In this document: positions 1 to 8,414 of the stretch, one piece after another
Numbering within the stretch: the first letter of the stretch is position 1
Layout: each line of letters starts with the position of its first letter
Assembly: GCF_010646885.2 (NCBI RefSeq)
Contig: NZ_CP050700.1
Location: forward strand, 5,338,001 to 5,402,000
DNA length: 64,000 bases
Source: Desulfopila sp. IMCC35008
Lineage (GTDB): Bacteria; Desulfobacterota; Desulfobulbia; Desulfobulbales; Desulfocapsaceae
Direction: 5' to 3'
Notes under the pieces: model-generated
Told to the model about the DNA's origin: nothing
Databases searched by the model: none
Seen by the model: the letters and a program-made list of their open reading frames with translations, nothing else
Translations under genes and position numbers: made by a program

Positions 1-1640
1 AACGCTTGTGCCTTTGCATTGGTAATATTATCGAGAAAGGTAACCCGGTCAGAAATCCAGTTGACACCATTTGGTACCAAAGCAGACTCCTGTCGGCAAT
101 AACCCGCCATCCTCACCTCTGTATGACTAAGAAGTGCTTCCCTGCGCAGCCCGTTTATTGCCGCTGCCGCGACATGAACAGTTTCATCAATCTGCACATC
201 CACATTTGTAATATCGTAAACAGTTCCACCGCTCTTCCTGAACTGTTTTTCAAAACGTGTGGCCAGGCCTCCCGGTCGTTTGGCCACAGCCTTCTCAATA
301 TCGACCACAGTTTCCGAAATGCAGCCATCTTCATCAACCACCCGGACCTGGTACCCCTTAACAGTATCCCTTATCTGTAATGAAAGTGAAATAGACCTGC
401 AGAGGTCGCTCTGCTGCAAAAGCTTACTGAAGAGAACATCAAGATTCCGGAATATGGTTGTGCCCACTGCAGGAGATCGCTTTGCCCGATGATGAACAAC
501 ATTTTGCTCTACCCTGTTTGCCAGCAGACCGACCATCTCGTCCCGGTCATCGAAATAGCAGAGACCATCCCCATTATGAAGAGCAGTATCCGTTTTCAGG
601 GTAAAAGACGTGTCAGAGCGACTCACGACAGTCCCTATCTTCTCACCCAGCGATTTCGGGCTGTCAACAGAACCAATCCGGGGTCTCTTACCGGTCAGGA
701 AATAATTGCATGCTCCCCGGTTAAACGACCTTGATGGATCCGGGGTAAAAGAATAGTGACACCTGCCGGATGAAGATCGTGCAAGACCAGGCTTCTCGTC
801 AAGTATCTTGTCCAGAGCCTGGCGGTAATAAGCCGTAACATTCTTTACGTACCCGCTCTCCTTCAACCGTCCCTCAATCTTAAACGAACTGATACCAGCC
901 TCAACAAGATCCCCTAGATGTTTCGACAGGTTGAGATCCTTTATCGATAGCAGGTATTTATCGGCGACAATAACCTCACCGTCCCCGTCCCGCAGGGTAT
1001 ACCTGTGCCTGCAGAACTGGGCACACTCACCCCTGTTGCCACTGCGACCGCTCACCCGCTCGCTGATATAACATTGCCCACTATACGAGACACAAAGTGC
1101 GCCGTGGACAAAACACTCAAGAGGCAACGTCGTCTTCTGTCGAATCCGTCTTACTTGCGTAAGACTTAGCTCCCGTGCCAGGACCACTTGCTGAAACCCG
1201 ACATCTTCAAGAAACCGCACCTTTTCAGCAGTCCGGTTATTCGTTTGGGTGGATGCATGGAGCGGAATCGGCGGCAGGTCACACTCAAGCAGCCCCATAT
1301 CCTGGATAATCAGGGCATCACTACCGATATCGTAAAGCTGCCAGGCGAGCTTGACAGCAGATTCAAGCTCGGAATCCGTAAACAGCGTATTGAGAGCGAT
1401 ATACACCCGGGCCCTGAAAAGGTGCGCATGGCGGATAAGCTTTTCAATATCCTGCAGACTGTTACCCGCGGCGGCCCTGGCACCAAAACGGGGAGCACCA
1501 ATATAAACGGCATCAGCACCATGGTTGATGGCTGCCATGCCGCATTCGAGGTCTTTTGCCGGAGACAGCAGTTCAAGAGGATGGCTTTTAGGGTCAGAAC
1601 TCAGGTCTGACCCTATCTTGGGAGAAGTAGAGCTTTTCAA
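1..1640 (-). CDS. Peptidase U32 family protein with DUF3656-like C-terminal part, RlhA/YdcP type (3' end outside window)
   Basis: About 546 codons are visible; the C-terminus lies beyond the left edge. The protein opens with the usual U32 N-terminus (ELLSPAKDLE, then GADAVYIGAPRFGARA) and carries the family signature ECFVHGALC...GQCYIS, followed by the Cys-rich stretch GNRGECAQFCRHRY that marks this family. A DUF3656-like segment follows near the left edge. Such proteins resemble E. coli RlhA, which acts in 23S rRNA C2501 hydroxylation, so RNA modification is more likely than proteolysis; this is inference from family. No ATG lies upstream of the conserved start. The first usable codon is TTG at 1640, 6 nt after the LUD gene stop, with a poor ribosome site. 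A REP-like palindrome (1591-1613) is read in frame as part of the N-terminus, so the true start is uncertain. Confidence 0.85.
   Translation of the reverse strand, partial: MKSSTSPKIGSDLSSDPKSHPLELLSPAKDLECGMAAINHGADAVYIGAPRFGARAAAGNSLQDIEKLIRHAHLFRARVYIALNTLFTDSELESAVKLAWQLYDIGSDALIIQDMGLLECDLPPIPLHASTQTNNRTAEKVRFLEDVGFQQVVLARELSLTQVRRIRQKTTLPLECFVHGALCVSYSGQCYISERVSGRSGNRGECAQFCRHRYTLRDGDGEVIVADKYLLSIKDLNLSKHLGDLVEAGISSFKIEGRLKESGYVKNVTAYYRQALDKILDEKPGLARSSSGRCHYSFTPDPSRSFNRGACNYFLTGKRPRIGSVDSPKSLGEKIGTVVSRSDTSFTLKTDTALHNGDGLCYFDDRDEMVGLLANRVEQNVVHHRAKRSPAVGTTIFRNLDVLFSKLLQQSDLCRSISLSLQIRDTVKGYQVRVVDEDGCISETVVDIEKAVAKRPGGLATRFEKQFRKSGGTVYDITNVDVQIDETVHVAAAAINGLRREALLSHTEVRMAGYCRQESALVPNGVNWISDRVTFLDNITNAKAQA
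1591..1613. repeat. REP-like palindrome, degenerate copy inside a 5' coding end
   Basis: The sequence reads GGGTCAGAACT then CAGGTCTGACCC, a diverged copy of the GGGGTCAG...CTGACCCC palindrome found repeatedly in this window. It is the only copy that lies in coding sequence, and it supplies residues GSDLSSDP of the U32 protein. It shares a 14-nt half (CTCAGGTCTGACCC) with the remnant at 15561-15574. Confidence 0.75.
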
Positions 1641-1646
1641 AATTTC

Positions 1647-2300
1647 TCAGAAACCCATATCTTCATTGATAAGAATCACCTTAATCCTTCCCTTCGGGAA
1701 CGATTTTTCCGTAATCGTCCAGCTATTGCAGATACGACCAGGGCTTTTACAATCCTCACAGTGCCCTGTCTTTACACAAGGCGTCTTGCAGTCAAGCCGC
1801 ATGGCATTAACAGGTGCCGCATAATCTTTAATGCGGAACATGGCAGCGTCAAGATCCTCGACAATCTTGTTGCGACCAACCAGAATGATAACCTGCTTCG
1901 GCCCGAAGGTGATCGCTCCCACCCTGTTACCGATCATGTCCAGATTCACCAGCCAGCCGTCTTCTGTCACCGCATTGGTTCCGGTGATATACAGGTCCAC
2001 CAGCAGCCCCTGCCGCCGTCTCTCAAGCTTTTCCTCGTTTGAGATATCCCTCTCATCGGGACGCAGTAGATCAATCCCATCAACCTGTTGCAGGGATTCG
2101 AGTAAACCGGTCTCCTTCATGGTGGTTGAACCACCGTAGGAGACACTTTTAGCGCCACTCTGGGGAATCAACTTTTCGAGAACAAGCGTCGCCGCCTCTG
2201 TCCTGTCCTCTACAAAGTAAACCTCAAAATTGTTTTTCTCCAGATTCTCTTTCACTTCTTCACAACGCAGTTTGCCAAAATAGGCCATCGGTTCTTTCAC
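1647..2300 (-). CDS. LUD domain protein (lactate-utilisation LutC/YkgG-like, DUF162)
   Basis: This 217-aa protein has the LUD fold signatures: SVSYGGSTTMKETGL near residue 55-70, LYITGTNAVTEDGWLVNLD near 103-122, and VGAITFGPKQVIILVGRNKIV. LUD proteins are found in lactate oxidation complexes, but stand-alone members like this have no proven role. The C-terminus is Cys-rich (CKTPC, CEDC, C), suggesting metal or Fe-S binding. The start is GTG at 2300, with an AGGAG site 6 nt upstream; a downstream ATG (M5) is less well placed. The gene sits 42 nt after the DsrE-like gene and just before the U32 gene, so the three are probably cotranscribed. No LutA/LutB partner is present. Confidence 0.85.
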   Translation of the reverse strand: MKEPMAYFGKLRCEEVKENLEKNNFEVYFVEDRTEAATLVLEKLIPQSGAKSVSYGGSTTMKETGLLESLQQVDGIDLLRPDERDISNEEKLERRRQGLLVDLYITGTNAVTEDGWLVNLDMIGNRVGAITFGPKQVIILVGRNKIVEDLDAAMFRIKDYAAPVNAMRLDCKTPCVKTGHCEDCKSPGRICNSWTITEKSFPKGRIKVILINEDMGF

Positions 2301-2342
2301 ATTATTCTCCTTTTATGAAGTCGCTTCTTTGAAAAGACCTTC

Positions 2343-2690
2343 TTAAAAAGTCATTATCCGGTACCCGTCCTGTACATAACTTTCAAGGGAGGGGTGCCCC
2401 TGCATGTCATCACCCATCTTCAACCCCTGTCGTACCGCCTCATCATAACTCCCCATCTTGACGGAACAGGCCTTACAGATACACCCGATCAACCCCTTTT
2501 CCCGGATCTTTGCATATAACGGGGCAAAGGGTGTCTCCGACTTTACCAGCTCTCCGATCAATTTGGTTGCTGCACCTTCAATGACAATTGAAACCTCATA
2601 TCCCTTTTCCGCAAAATCCTGAGCATAAAGCATCACATGGGAAAAACACATCAACTCACCGGTATAAGCAACAAGTGCTATTTTCTTCAT
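2343..2690 (-). CDS. DsrE/DsrF-like small protein
   Basis: The product is 115 aa if translation starts at the second of two adjacent ATGs (2690), which has the better spacing to GAGGAG; 2693 is the alternative. The beta-alpha-beta pattern (KKIALVAYTGELMCFSHVMLYA, then EVSIVIEGAATKLI) and the Cys pair in GCICKACSVKMG near residues 69-78 fit the DsrE-like family, whose members relay sulfur as persulfides or act as small redox proteins. There is no signal peptide, so it is probably cytosolic. It leads a likely DsrE-LUD-U32 unit. Partner and substrate cannot be read from sequence. Confidence 0.75.
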   Translation of the reverse strand: MKKIALVAYTGELMCFSHVMLYAQDFAEKGYEVSIVIEGAATKLIGELVKSETPFAPLYAKIREKGLIGCICKACSVKMGSYDEAVRQGLKMGDDMQGHPSLESYVQDGYRIMTF

Positions 2691-2790
2691 CATTATCTCC
2701 TCATGAGGTCAAATAATATCTGGAAGTAAACAATACACATGCATTGTTCATGATGGAAAGAAGAAAAGCAATGACACAGATGTCCAATTT

Positions 2791-2830
2791 TACAAAAACA
2801 AAAAGGGGAAAAGATTTTCACTCTTCCCCT
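2791..2830 (-). terminator. Rho-independent terminator after the SDR-thiolase unit
   Basis: On the minus strand, AGGGGAA (2830-2824) pairs with TTCCCCT (2810-2804) and is followed by a T-rich run with only single breaks. It lies 100 nt past the thiolase stop and ahead of the DsrE gene, so SDR-thiolase looks like a separate transcript. Confidence 0.65.
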
Positions 2831-2853
2831 GCACCCTATACGGGATCAATAAC

Positions 2854-2896
2854 GGGGTCAGGCTTCGAAAACGGGGTCAGGCTTAAGCCTGACCCC
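2854..2896. repeat. REP-like element: half-site plus full 24-nt palindrome
   Basis: A half-site GGGGTCAGGCTT (2854-2865) is followed, 7 nt later, by a perfect palindrome (2873-2896) made of the same 12-mer and its exact reverse complement. The half-plus-whole layout is repeated at 8415-8458. It lies between the thiolase gene and the terminator. Confidence 0.9.
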
Positions 2897-2929
2897 ACCC
2901 ACCGACCCACCTGCAAATTGAACTGTATT

Positions 2930-4219
2930 TCAGGAGGGAATATTCTCAAGCACCATCGCCATACCCTGGCCGCCGCCAATACAGAGCGAGGCAAGACCAA
3001 GGTCTATATTGTCACGTTTCATCCGTTGCATAAGGGTCACCAGGATTCTGGTTCCGGTGCAACCGATCGGATGACCGAGAGATATACCACTACCAAGCGT
3101 ATTCGTTTTCTCAATATCGCAACCAAGTTCACGCATACACGCTGCGGCCTGTACGGCAAAGGCCTCGTTTAATTCGATAGCGCCAAAATCAGAAATAGTC
3201 ATGTCGTGTTTTGCCAGGATCTTACGTACCGCAGGAATCGGGCCAAGACCCATATATGCAGGATCAAGACCGGCGGTTGAATACGCCTTGATTTTTGCCA
3301 ACGGTTTCAGCCCCAACTGTGCGGCCTTCTCCGCCGACATTACGAGCAGCGAAGCTGCTGCATCGTTTAGACCTGAGGCGTTTCCGGCGGTGACAGAACC
3401 ATCTTTCTTGAAAGCAGGTCGCAGCTTACTCATCTTCTCAGCGCTGGTGTCCATGGGCCGCTCATCAATCGTATACACCAGCGGATCACCTTTACGCTGG
3501 GGGATCGTTACCGGCACAATCTCGTTTGTGAACAAACCCTCCTCAATTGCTGCCCGTGCCCGCTGATGACTAAGGGCGCCTATCTCATCCTGCTCCTGGC
3601 GGCTGATTCCATATTTCTCTGCAATATTTTCGGCGGTCATACCCATATGGTAGCCGTAAAAAATCTCAAACAGACCGTCATACACCATCAGGTCTGTCAT
3701 CTGACCGTCACCCATCCGCTGTCCCCAACGTGAAGTTGCCAGCCCATATGGAACACGGCTCATCGATTCCATACCGCCCGCCATGATCACCTCAGCATCA
3801 CCACAACGAATAGCCTGAGCCGCGTGAACTACGGACTCCATACCGGACGCACACAGTTTGTTGATAGTCGTGGCACTGGTTTCCTTTGGGATTCCTGCCC
3901 GGATCATGGCCTGCCGGGCCACATTCTGGCCCTGACCGGCAGCCAGAACATTACCCATGTAGACCTGGTCAATCTCAATGGGCGTCAACGAGCCGTCGTA
4001 ATCGTCGTATTGCAGCTCCAACTCGGTGGTTCCCTCATTCTTTATAGGGTCTGCACCAAAATTGATACACTCTTTGCTTGTCACCGGGCGAAGCCCTGCA
4101 TCTTTCAGGGTCTGTTTCATCACCACGGCACCCAGATCAACCACCGGCGTATCTTTTAAGGTACCGCCATAGGCGCCTATTGCGGTTCGTTTACCACCGA
4201 CTATTACAACATCCTGCAT
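2930..4219 (-). CDS. Acetyl-CoA C-acetyltransferase (thiolase) with an N-terminal insertion
   Basis: This thiolase cleaves or forms acetoacetyl-CoA. All catalytic elements are visible: acylated Cys at about residue 123 (NKLCASGMES), His at about 383 (SLGHPIGCTGTR) and the second Cys at about 413 (CIGGGQG). It is 429 aa where biosynthetic-type thiolases are usually near 390. The excess is a stretch at residues 44-80, rich in acidic residues, between the first helix and the QVYMGNVL strand. I start it at ATG 4219, which has GGAGG 8 nt upstream; an in-frame ATG at 4234 overlaps that site and is unlikely. It follows the SDR gene by 79 nt. Together they fit oxidation of 3-hydroxybutyryl-CoA and cleavage to two acetyl-CoA. 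Confidence 0.93.
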   Translation of the reverse strand: MQDVVIVGGKRTAIGAYGGTLKDTPVVDLGAVVMKQTLKDAGLRPVTSKECINFGADPIKNEGTTELELQYDDYDGSLTPIEIDQVYMGNVLAAGQGQNVARQAMIRAGIPKETSATTINKLCASGMESVVHAAQAIRCGDAEVIMAGGMESMSRVPYGLATSRWGQRMGDGQMTDLMVYDGLFEIFYGYHMGMTAENIAEKYGISRQEQDEIGALSHQRARAAIEEGLFTNEIVPVTIPQRKGDPLVYTIDERPMDTSAEKMSKLRPAFKKDGSVTAGNASGLNDAAASLLVMSAEKAAQLGLKPLAKIKAYSTAGLDPAYMGLGPIPAVRKILAKHDMTISDFGAIELNEAFAVQAAACMRELGCDIEKTNTLGSGISLGHPIGCTGTRILVTLMQRMKRDNIDLGLASLCIGGGQGMAMVLENIPS

Positions 4220-4298
4220 ATCAGCTTCCTCCATTCGTTGAAGACACTCTCATGTGAAACTACAAGATTTTAACGATTATCCCGGATTTCTTGTCGGG

Positions 4299-5093
4299 TT
4301 ACCCTTTTGAGCCAAGCCTCAAACCACCGTGAATAAAAACAGTTTCACCGGCCATCGCCTCATTTTTATACAACTCTGCCACCAGGGAGACAACCTCTTC
4401 AGGTTCCACCAGCCTGCCGATGGGCACCTGCTCAACTATCTTGTCGATAACACGTTCATCCATGTTCTTGACCATGGCGGTGCCCACATAACCGGGAGCC
4501 ACAGCCATACAACGAATTTTATCCGCAATATTGCGCCGGAAAAACTCTGCGGTCAACACCTTCGGCATAACCGACATGGCGGCCTTGGTGGATGAATAGT
4601 TAATCTGTCCCGCAGTCCCCAGTGAACCGGTAGAAGAGACAAGACAGATAAGCCCCTTATCACCGTTATTTATCATCTGCTCTACGCACTCACGAACCGT
4701 CAGGAATACACCGGTCAGGTTGATATCTATAACCTTCTGGAATTTTTCAAGCGACATCTTGCCGACCACCTTCCCCGTCTCTTTATCCGTTTTCAGAAAA
4801 AGCCCATCTCCGGTGATGCCGGCAAAAGGTGCAACAAGATTAATAGCACCGAACCGCTCTATGGCAAACTCAGCAAGGTGGGTATTATCCTGCTCGTTTG
4901 TAACATCGCATTTCATTAACGCAACGTCAGGGCTGATCGACTCCAGCTCCTCCTTGGTCTTTTGAAGTGCTTCTTCCTGCACATCGGCAATAACAACCTT
5001 ACCGCCTTGTTCAAGCCAGTATTCCGCCAATGTTTTCCCGATTCCACCACTCCCGCCTGTAATTACGGCAACAGAGTCTTTTACAGTTAACAT
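4299..5093 (-). CDS. SDR-family oxidoreductase, probably 3-hydroxyacyl-CoA dehydrogenase
   Basis: This 264-aa classical short-chain dehydrogenase has the Rossmann motif TGGSGGIG at residues 12-19, Asp-62/63 region CDVT, catalytic Ser near 153, and Tyr166-x3-Lys170 (YSSTK). The usual NNAG is replaced by APFAGI. An acidic residue (IADVQ) ends beta-2, which tends to favour NAD over NADP. A loop at about 96-112 (DGLFLKTDKETGKVVGKM) is longer than in FabG. GGAGG sits 5 nt before the ATG. Being first in a two-gene unit with thiolase, it most likely oxidises a 3-hydroxyacyl-CoA such as 3-hydroxybutyryl-CoA. Acetoacetyl-CoA reduction is the reverse option. A sigma-54 promoter lies upstream. Confidence 0.85.
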   Translation of the reverse strand: MLTVKDSVAVITGGSGGIGKTLAEYWLEQGGKVVIADVQEEALQKTKEELESISPDVALMKCDVTNEQDNTHLAEFAIERFGAINLVAPFAGITGDGLFLKTDKETGKVVGKMSLEKFQKVIDINLTGVFLTVRECVEQMINNGDKGLICLVSSTGSLGTAGQINYSSTKAAMSVMPKVLTAEFFRRNIADKIRCMAVAPGYVGTAMVKNMDERVIDKIVEQVPIGRLVEPEEVVSLVAELYKNEAMAGETVFIHGGLRLGSKG

Positions 5094-5159
5094 AGATTCC
5101 TCCGTGTATGATAATCTTCTTACTTGAAAGTAGATTCCTTGATACCGAACTACTTCCTA

Positions 5160-5175
5160 AGCAAGCCCCATGCCA
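5160..5175 (-). promoter_or_regulatory. Sigma-54 (-24/-12) promoter for the SDR-thiolase unit
   Basis: Read on the minus strand this is TGGCATGGGGCTTGCT: GG and GC are 10 nt apart, and 11 of the 12 defined consensus positions match (TGGCAYR-N4-TTGCW). The expected start point is about 56 nt before the SDR ATG. Confidence 0.75.
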
Positions 5176-5185
5176 TACAATAGCC

Positions 5186-5209
5186 GGGGTCAGGCTTAAG
5201 CCTGACCCC
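5186..5209. repeat. REP-like 24-nt perfect palindrome between divergent promoters
   Basis: GGGGTCAGGCTT followed by its exact reverse complement. It sits between the two divergent sigma-54 promoters. Because identical copies lie at unrelated sites, it should not be read as an operator for this pair. Confidence 0.9.
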
Positions 5210-5223
5210 TCCCTCATAGAGTA

Positions 5224-5239
5224 CGGCACATTTCTTGCT
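5224..5239 (+). promoter_or_regulatory. Sigma-54 (-24/-12) promoter for the CoA-transferase gene
   Basis: CGGCACATTTCTTGCT matches the -24/-12 consensus at all but the first base, with GG-N10-GC spacing. The predicted start is near 5250, giving a leader of about 37 nt to the ATG at 5287. A sigma-54 activator gene lies just downstream of the target gene. Confidence 0.8.
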
Positions 5240-5286
5240 AAAACACATGCAGGAGTAATTTTTTTTCACTATACCCAGGCCAAACA

Positions 5287-6870
5287 ATGACAACAGCACA
5301 AAAAAACAAAAAAAATAAAATTGTATCTGCCTCCGAGGCGGTATCCGTTATCAAAAACGGTGACACCATCGCCACCAGCGGCTTTGTCGGTATCGGCTTT
5401 GCCGAACACCTCACCATTGCCCTCGAGCAACGATTCCTGGAAACCAGGAATCCCTGTGATCTGACGCTCATCTACGCCGCAGGCCAGGGGGATGGGAAGG
5501 GCCGCGGCCTGAATTATCTTGGCCACGATGGCATGGTAACCAGGGTTATCGGCGGTCACTGGGGATTAGTGCCCACCCTGCAACAGATGGCGGTTAATAA
5601 TAAGATCATCGCCTACAACCTGCCCCAGGGTATTATCTCTACCATGTTCCGGGATACAGCTGCCGGTAAACCGAGAACTATCAGTGCGGTTGGCCTTGGC
5701 ACCTTTGTCGATCCACGTAACGGTGGCGGCAAAATCAACGCCAAGACCACAGAAGACATTGTAGAACTGATCTCCTTTGACGGTGAGGAGTATCTCGCCT
5801 ATAAAACCCACCCTGTCAATATTGCCCTCCTGCGTGGCACCACCGCGGACACCTTCGGCAATGTAACCATGGAAAAAGAGGCGCTTACCCAGGAGGTACT
5901 TGCCATCGCCATGGCCGCCAGAAACTCAGGAGGCAAGATAATAGTCCAGGTCGAGCGTATTGCAGAAAGAGGTTCGCTCGATCCCCGCCAGGTTCAGATC
6001 CCAGGTATATTTGTCGATTATGTCGTTGTCTCAGAACCTGAAAACCATTGGCAAACCTTTGCAGAGCAGTATAACCCGGCCTACAGCAGCGAGATCAAGG
6101 TTCCTCTGCAGTCCCTGCCGCCCATGGAAATGAGCCCGCGAAAGATCATTGCCAGAAGGGCCGCTTTCGAGCTGGAGGAAGGCCATATCGTCAACCTCGG
6201 TATCGGTATGCCCGAAGGGGTTGCACAGGTCGTTGCCGAAGAGGGCATGCTGGACCAGATTGTCCTGACCGCCGAGCCGGGTGTCATAGGCGGCATCCCA
6301 GTCGGAGGCCTCAGTTTTGGTGCTGCCGTTAACACCGAAGCGCTCATCGACCAACCATACCAGTTTGATTTCTACGATGGCGGCGGCCTCGATTTAGCCT
6401 TTCTCGGCATGGCCCAGGCCGACATGACCGGTAATGTAAACGTCTCAAAGTTCGGTCCCAGGCTGGCCGGTGCAGGTGGTTTTATCAATATCAGCCAGAA
6501 CGCACGAAAGGTTGTATTCACCGGCACCTTTACCGCCGGTGGCCTGAAAGTAGATATCGCAGAAAAAGGGATCGCTATCCTCCAGGAAGGAAAGGCCAAA
6601 AAGTTTGTCGAGGGCACGGTGGAACACGTCACCTTCAGCGGTGAATATGCGGCAAAAAGAGAGAAAGTCGTCCTTTACATAACCGAACGATGTGTTTTTA
6701 CCCTCACTCCTGGAGGACTTGAACTGATTGAGATAGCACCGGGCATTGACCTTGAGCGTGACATCCTGGCGCACATGGATTTCACCCCCATCATCAGCGA
6801 CAATCTCAAATCGATGGATAGCCGGATTTTTAAAAACTACGCCATGGGTCTGCAAAACCTCCCGAACTAA
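5287..6870 (+). CDS. Single-chain acyl-CoA:carboxylate CoA-transferase (YdiF/Pct-like, family I)
   Basis: This 527-aa protein is a fused alpha-beta CoA-transferase that moves CoA between acyl-CoA and a free carboxylate. The alpha half holds SGFVGIGFAEHL and the GHDGMVTRVIGGHWG region. The beta half holds LGIGMPEG and the catalytic Glu at residue 330 in LTAEPGVIGG. The length matches YdiF/propionate CoA-transferase enzymes and is far longer than either separate AtoA or AtoD subunit. It is cytosolic. It is transcribed away from SDR-thiolase and towards the activator gene. The likely substrate is a short-chain or 3-oxo/3-hydroxy acid, with acetyl-CoA as CoA donor; the exact acid is not determinable. 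A sigma-54 promoter precedes it and a REP palindrome follows its stop. Confidence 0.92.
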   Translation: MTTAQKNKKNKIVSASEAVSVIKNGDTIATSGFVGIGFAEHLTIALEQRFLETRNPCDLTLIYAAGQGDGKGRGLNYLGHDGMVTRVIGGHWGLVPTLQQMAVNNKIIAYNLPQGIISTMFRDTAAGKPRTISAVGLGTFVDPRNGGGKINAKTTEDIVELISFDGEEYLAYKTHPVNIALLRGTTADTFGNVTMEKEALTQEVLAIAMAARNSGGKIIVQVERIAERGSLDPRQVQIPGIFVDYVVVSEPENHWQTFAEQYNPAYSSEIKVPLQSLPPMEMSPRKIIARRAAFELEEGHIVNLGIGMPEGVAQVVAEEGMLDQIVLTAEPGVIGGIPVGGLSFGAAVNTEALIDQPYQFDFYDGGGLDLAFLGMAQADMTGNVNVSKFGPRLAGAGGFINISQNARKVVFTGTFTAGGLKVDIAEKGIAILQEGKAKKFVEGTVEHVTFSGEYAAKREKVVLYITERCVFTLTPGGLELIEIAPGIDLERDILAHMDFTPIISDNLKSMDSRIFKNYAMGLQNLPN

Positions 6871-6879
6871 TAGGTTGCC

Positions 6880-6903
6880 GGGGTCAGGCTTAAGCCTGAC
6901 CCC
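6880..6903. repeat. REP-like 24-nt perfect palindrome between convergent genes
   Basis: An identical copy of the GGGGTCAGGCTT palindrome fills the 34-nt gap between the convergent CoA-transferase and activator genes. No other terminator is present here, so it may also end transcription from both sides. Confidence 0.9.
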
Positions 6904-6904
6904 A

Positions 6905-8296
6905 TCATACTTCCGGCATGAGGGAGATGTTGTATTTCCTTATTTTTTTATAGAGAAGCGTTCGGTGGATGCCAAGCATTTCGGCAGCCTTCGCCTTGTT
7001 ATACTCGGTGACCTGCAGGGCATCCCTGATCGCACTCTTCTCTGCCTTCGCCACCACCTCCTTGAGCAATGACTGCTCCCTGACCCTGCTGGTCTCTGCC
7101 TGGTATTTATGCAGATATAGCGGGAGGTCGGAAACGGTAATCTCATCCCCACTGAAGGTAGCGCTTGTTCTCTCAATTACATTATCCAGTTCACGCACAT
7201 TGCCAGGCCAGTTATGACTCTTCAACAGAATTTTTGCAGACTCAGAAATAGTCGGCACACCAAACTGAACCCCTTCTGCGGCTCCCGCCAGAAGATGCTC
7301 GGCAAGAAGCACCACATCATCGCCCCGCTCCCTGAGAGGTGGAATATGCAGAGGAACGACATTTAAGCGATAGTAAAGATCAGCACGAAACTCTCCACGC
7401 TCAACCATTCCTTCCAGGTTCAGGTTAGAGGCGGCTATCAACCTGAAATCTGAATGAATCATCTTGTTGCCACCAACCCGCTCAAACTCCTTTTCCTCCA
7501 GTGCCCGAAGGAGTTTCGGTTGCATTTCAAGGGGAAGATCTCCTATTTCGTCAAGAAACAAAGAACCTGTATGGGCCAGTTCAAACTTACCCGGCTTTCC
7601 TGTCGTCTTTGCCCCGGTGAAAGCACCTTTCTCATATCCGAACAGTTCCGATTCCAACAAATCTTTCGGAATCGCTGCGCAGTTGAGTCGAATGAATGGT
7701 CGGCACTTGCGATAACTTCCATTATGAATCGACTGGGCAAAGAGCTCCTTGCCTGTCCCGGACTCTCCTGAAATAAGAACGGAAAGGTTCGTAGCTGCCG
7801 CCTTGAATGCCTCCTTTTTCAGGTTCTCCATAACCTCACTGTTGCCGATTATCGACTCAAAGGAGTACTTGGCAGAACGCAAGGTATCGAGTTCCTTCTG
7901 GTACAATTTCACCTGGGACTCAAGCTGTGAGAGCTTTTTGACAAGAGAGGCCATGTCCTTAATATTTTTAAATATTACTTGTCCAAAAACAGCAATTACC
8001 TGGCCATTTTCCTTAATAGGAATCCTTTGGACAAGCATATTCTGTCCCTTGATTGACTGGCTGTCATTTATTTCTGCCACGCCGGTCTCAGCCACAATAT
8101 GCATCCTGGTGTTTTCAACGACATCGGTTACATGCCTGCCTATCTGCTCATCCGGATCGACGCCGAGGAACCGTCCATATGGCCGGTTAAAGTGCGTTAT
8201 AAACCCTTTGTTGTCGGTAACACAGACACCATCGTGAATATTCTCGAATATGAGCTGTAAAGTCTGCAGCTCGGATTTGTTGTGCTCTTGAACCAT
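6905..8296 (-). CDS. Sigma-54-dependent transcriptional activator (PAS, AAA+, Fis HTH)
   Basis: A 463-aa enhancer-binding protein. Domains in order: a PAS sensor at about 10-110, a short coiled coil at 110-142, the AAA+ domain with Walker A GESGTGKE (177-184), GAFTGA (224-229) and Walker B SLFLDEIGD (about 245-253), then a Fis-type helix-turn-helix at the C-terminus (KAKAAEMLGIHRTLLYKKI). GAFTGA is intact, so it can contact sigma-54. There is no receiver domain, so the PAS domain probably senses a ligand directly. I prefer ATG 8296 (GAGG 8 nt upstream) over TTG 8305. Neighbouring CoA-transferase, SDR-thiolase and possibly TRAP genes carry -24/-12 promoters and are the obvious targets. Confidence 0.93.
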   Translation of the reverse strand: MVQEHNKSELQTLQLIFENIHDGVCVTDNKGFITHFNRPYGRFLGVDPDEQIGRHVTDVVENTRMHIVAETGVAEINDSQSIKGQNMLVQRIPIKENGQVIAVFGQVIFKNIKDMASLVKKLSQLESQVKLYQKELDTLRSAKYSFESIIGNSEVMENLKKEAFKAAATNLSVLISGESGTGKELFAQSIHNGSYRKCRPFIRLNCAAIPKDLLESELFGYEKGAFTGAKTTGKPGKFELAHTGSLFLDEIGDLPLEMQPKLLRALEEKEFERVGGNKMIHSDFRLIAASNLNLEGMVERGEFRADLYYRLNVVPLHIPPLRERGDDVVLLAEHLLAGAAEGVQFGVPTISESAKILLKSHNWPGNVRELDNVIERTSATFSGDEITVSDLPLYLHKYQAETSRVREQSLLKEVVAKAEKSAIRDALQVTEYNKAKAAEMLGIHRTLLYKKIRKYNISLMPEV

Positions 8297-8414
8297 TCGT
8301 TCCAACCTCGCTCAATAGTGTATCATTTTTTCTACATGTCTCTTCAATGATACACATTCTATTTCCTTTTAACCACAATCATTACTCGTTTTTAACAAGG
8401 TGGACACCGAATCC

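Noticed and set aside
5186..5209. The palindrome as an operator of the CoA-transferase/SDR pair
   Set aside because: Identical copies occur at unrelated places, including between convergent genes, so it is a dispersed repeat.
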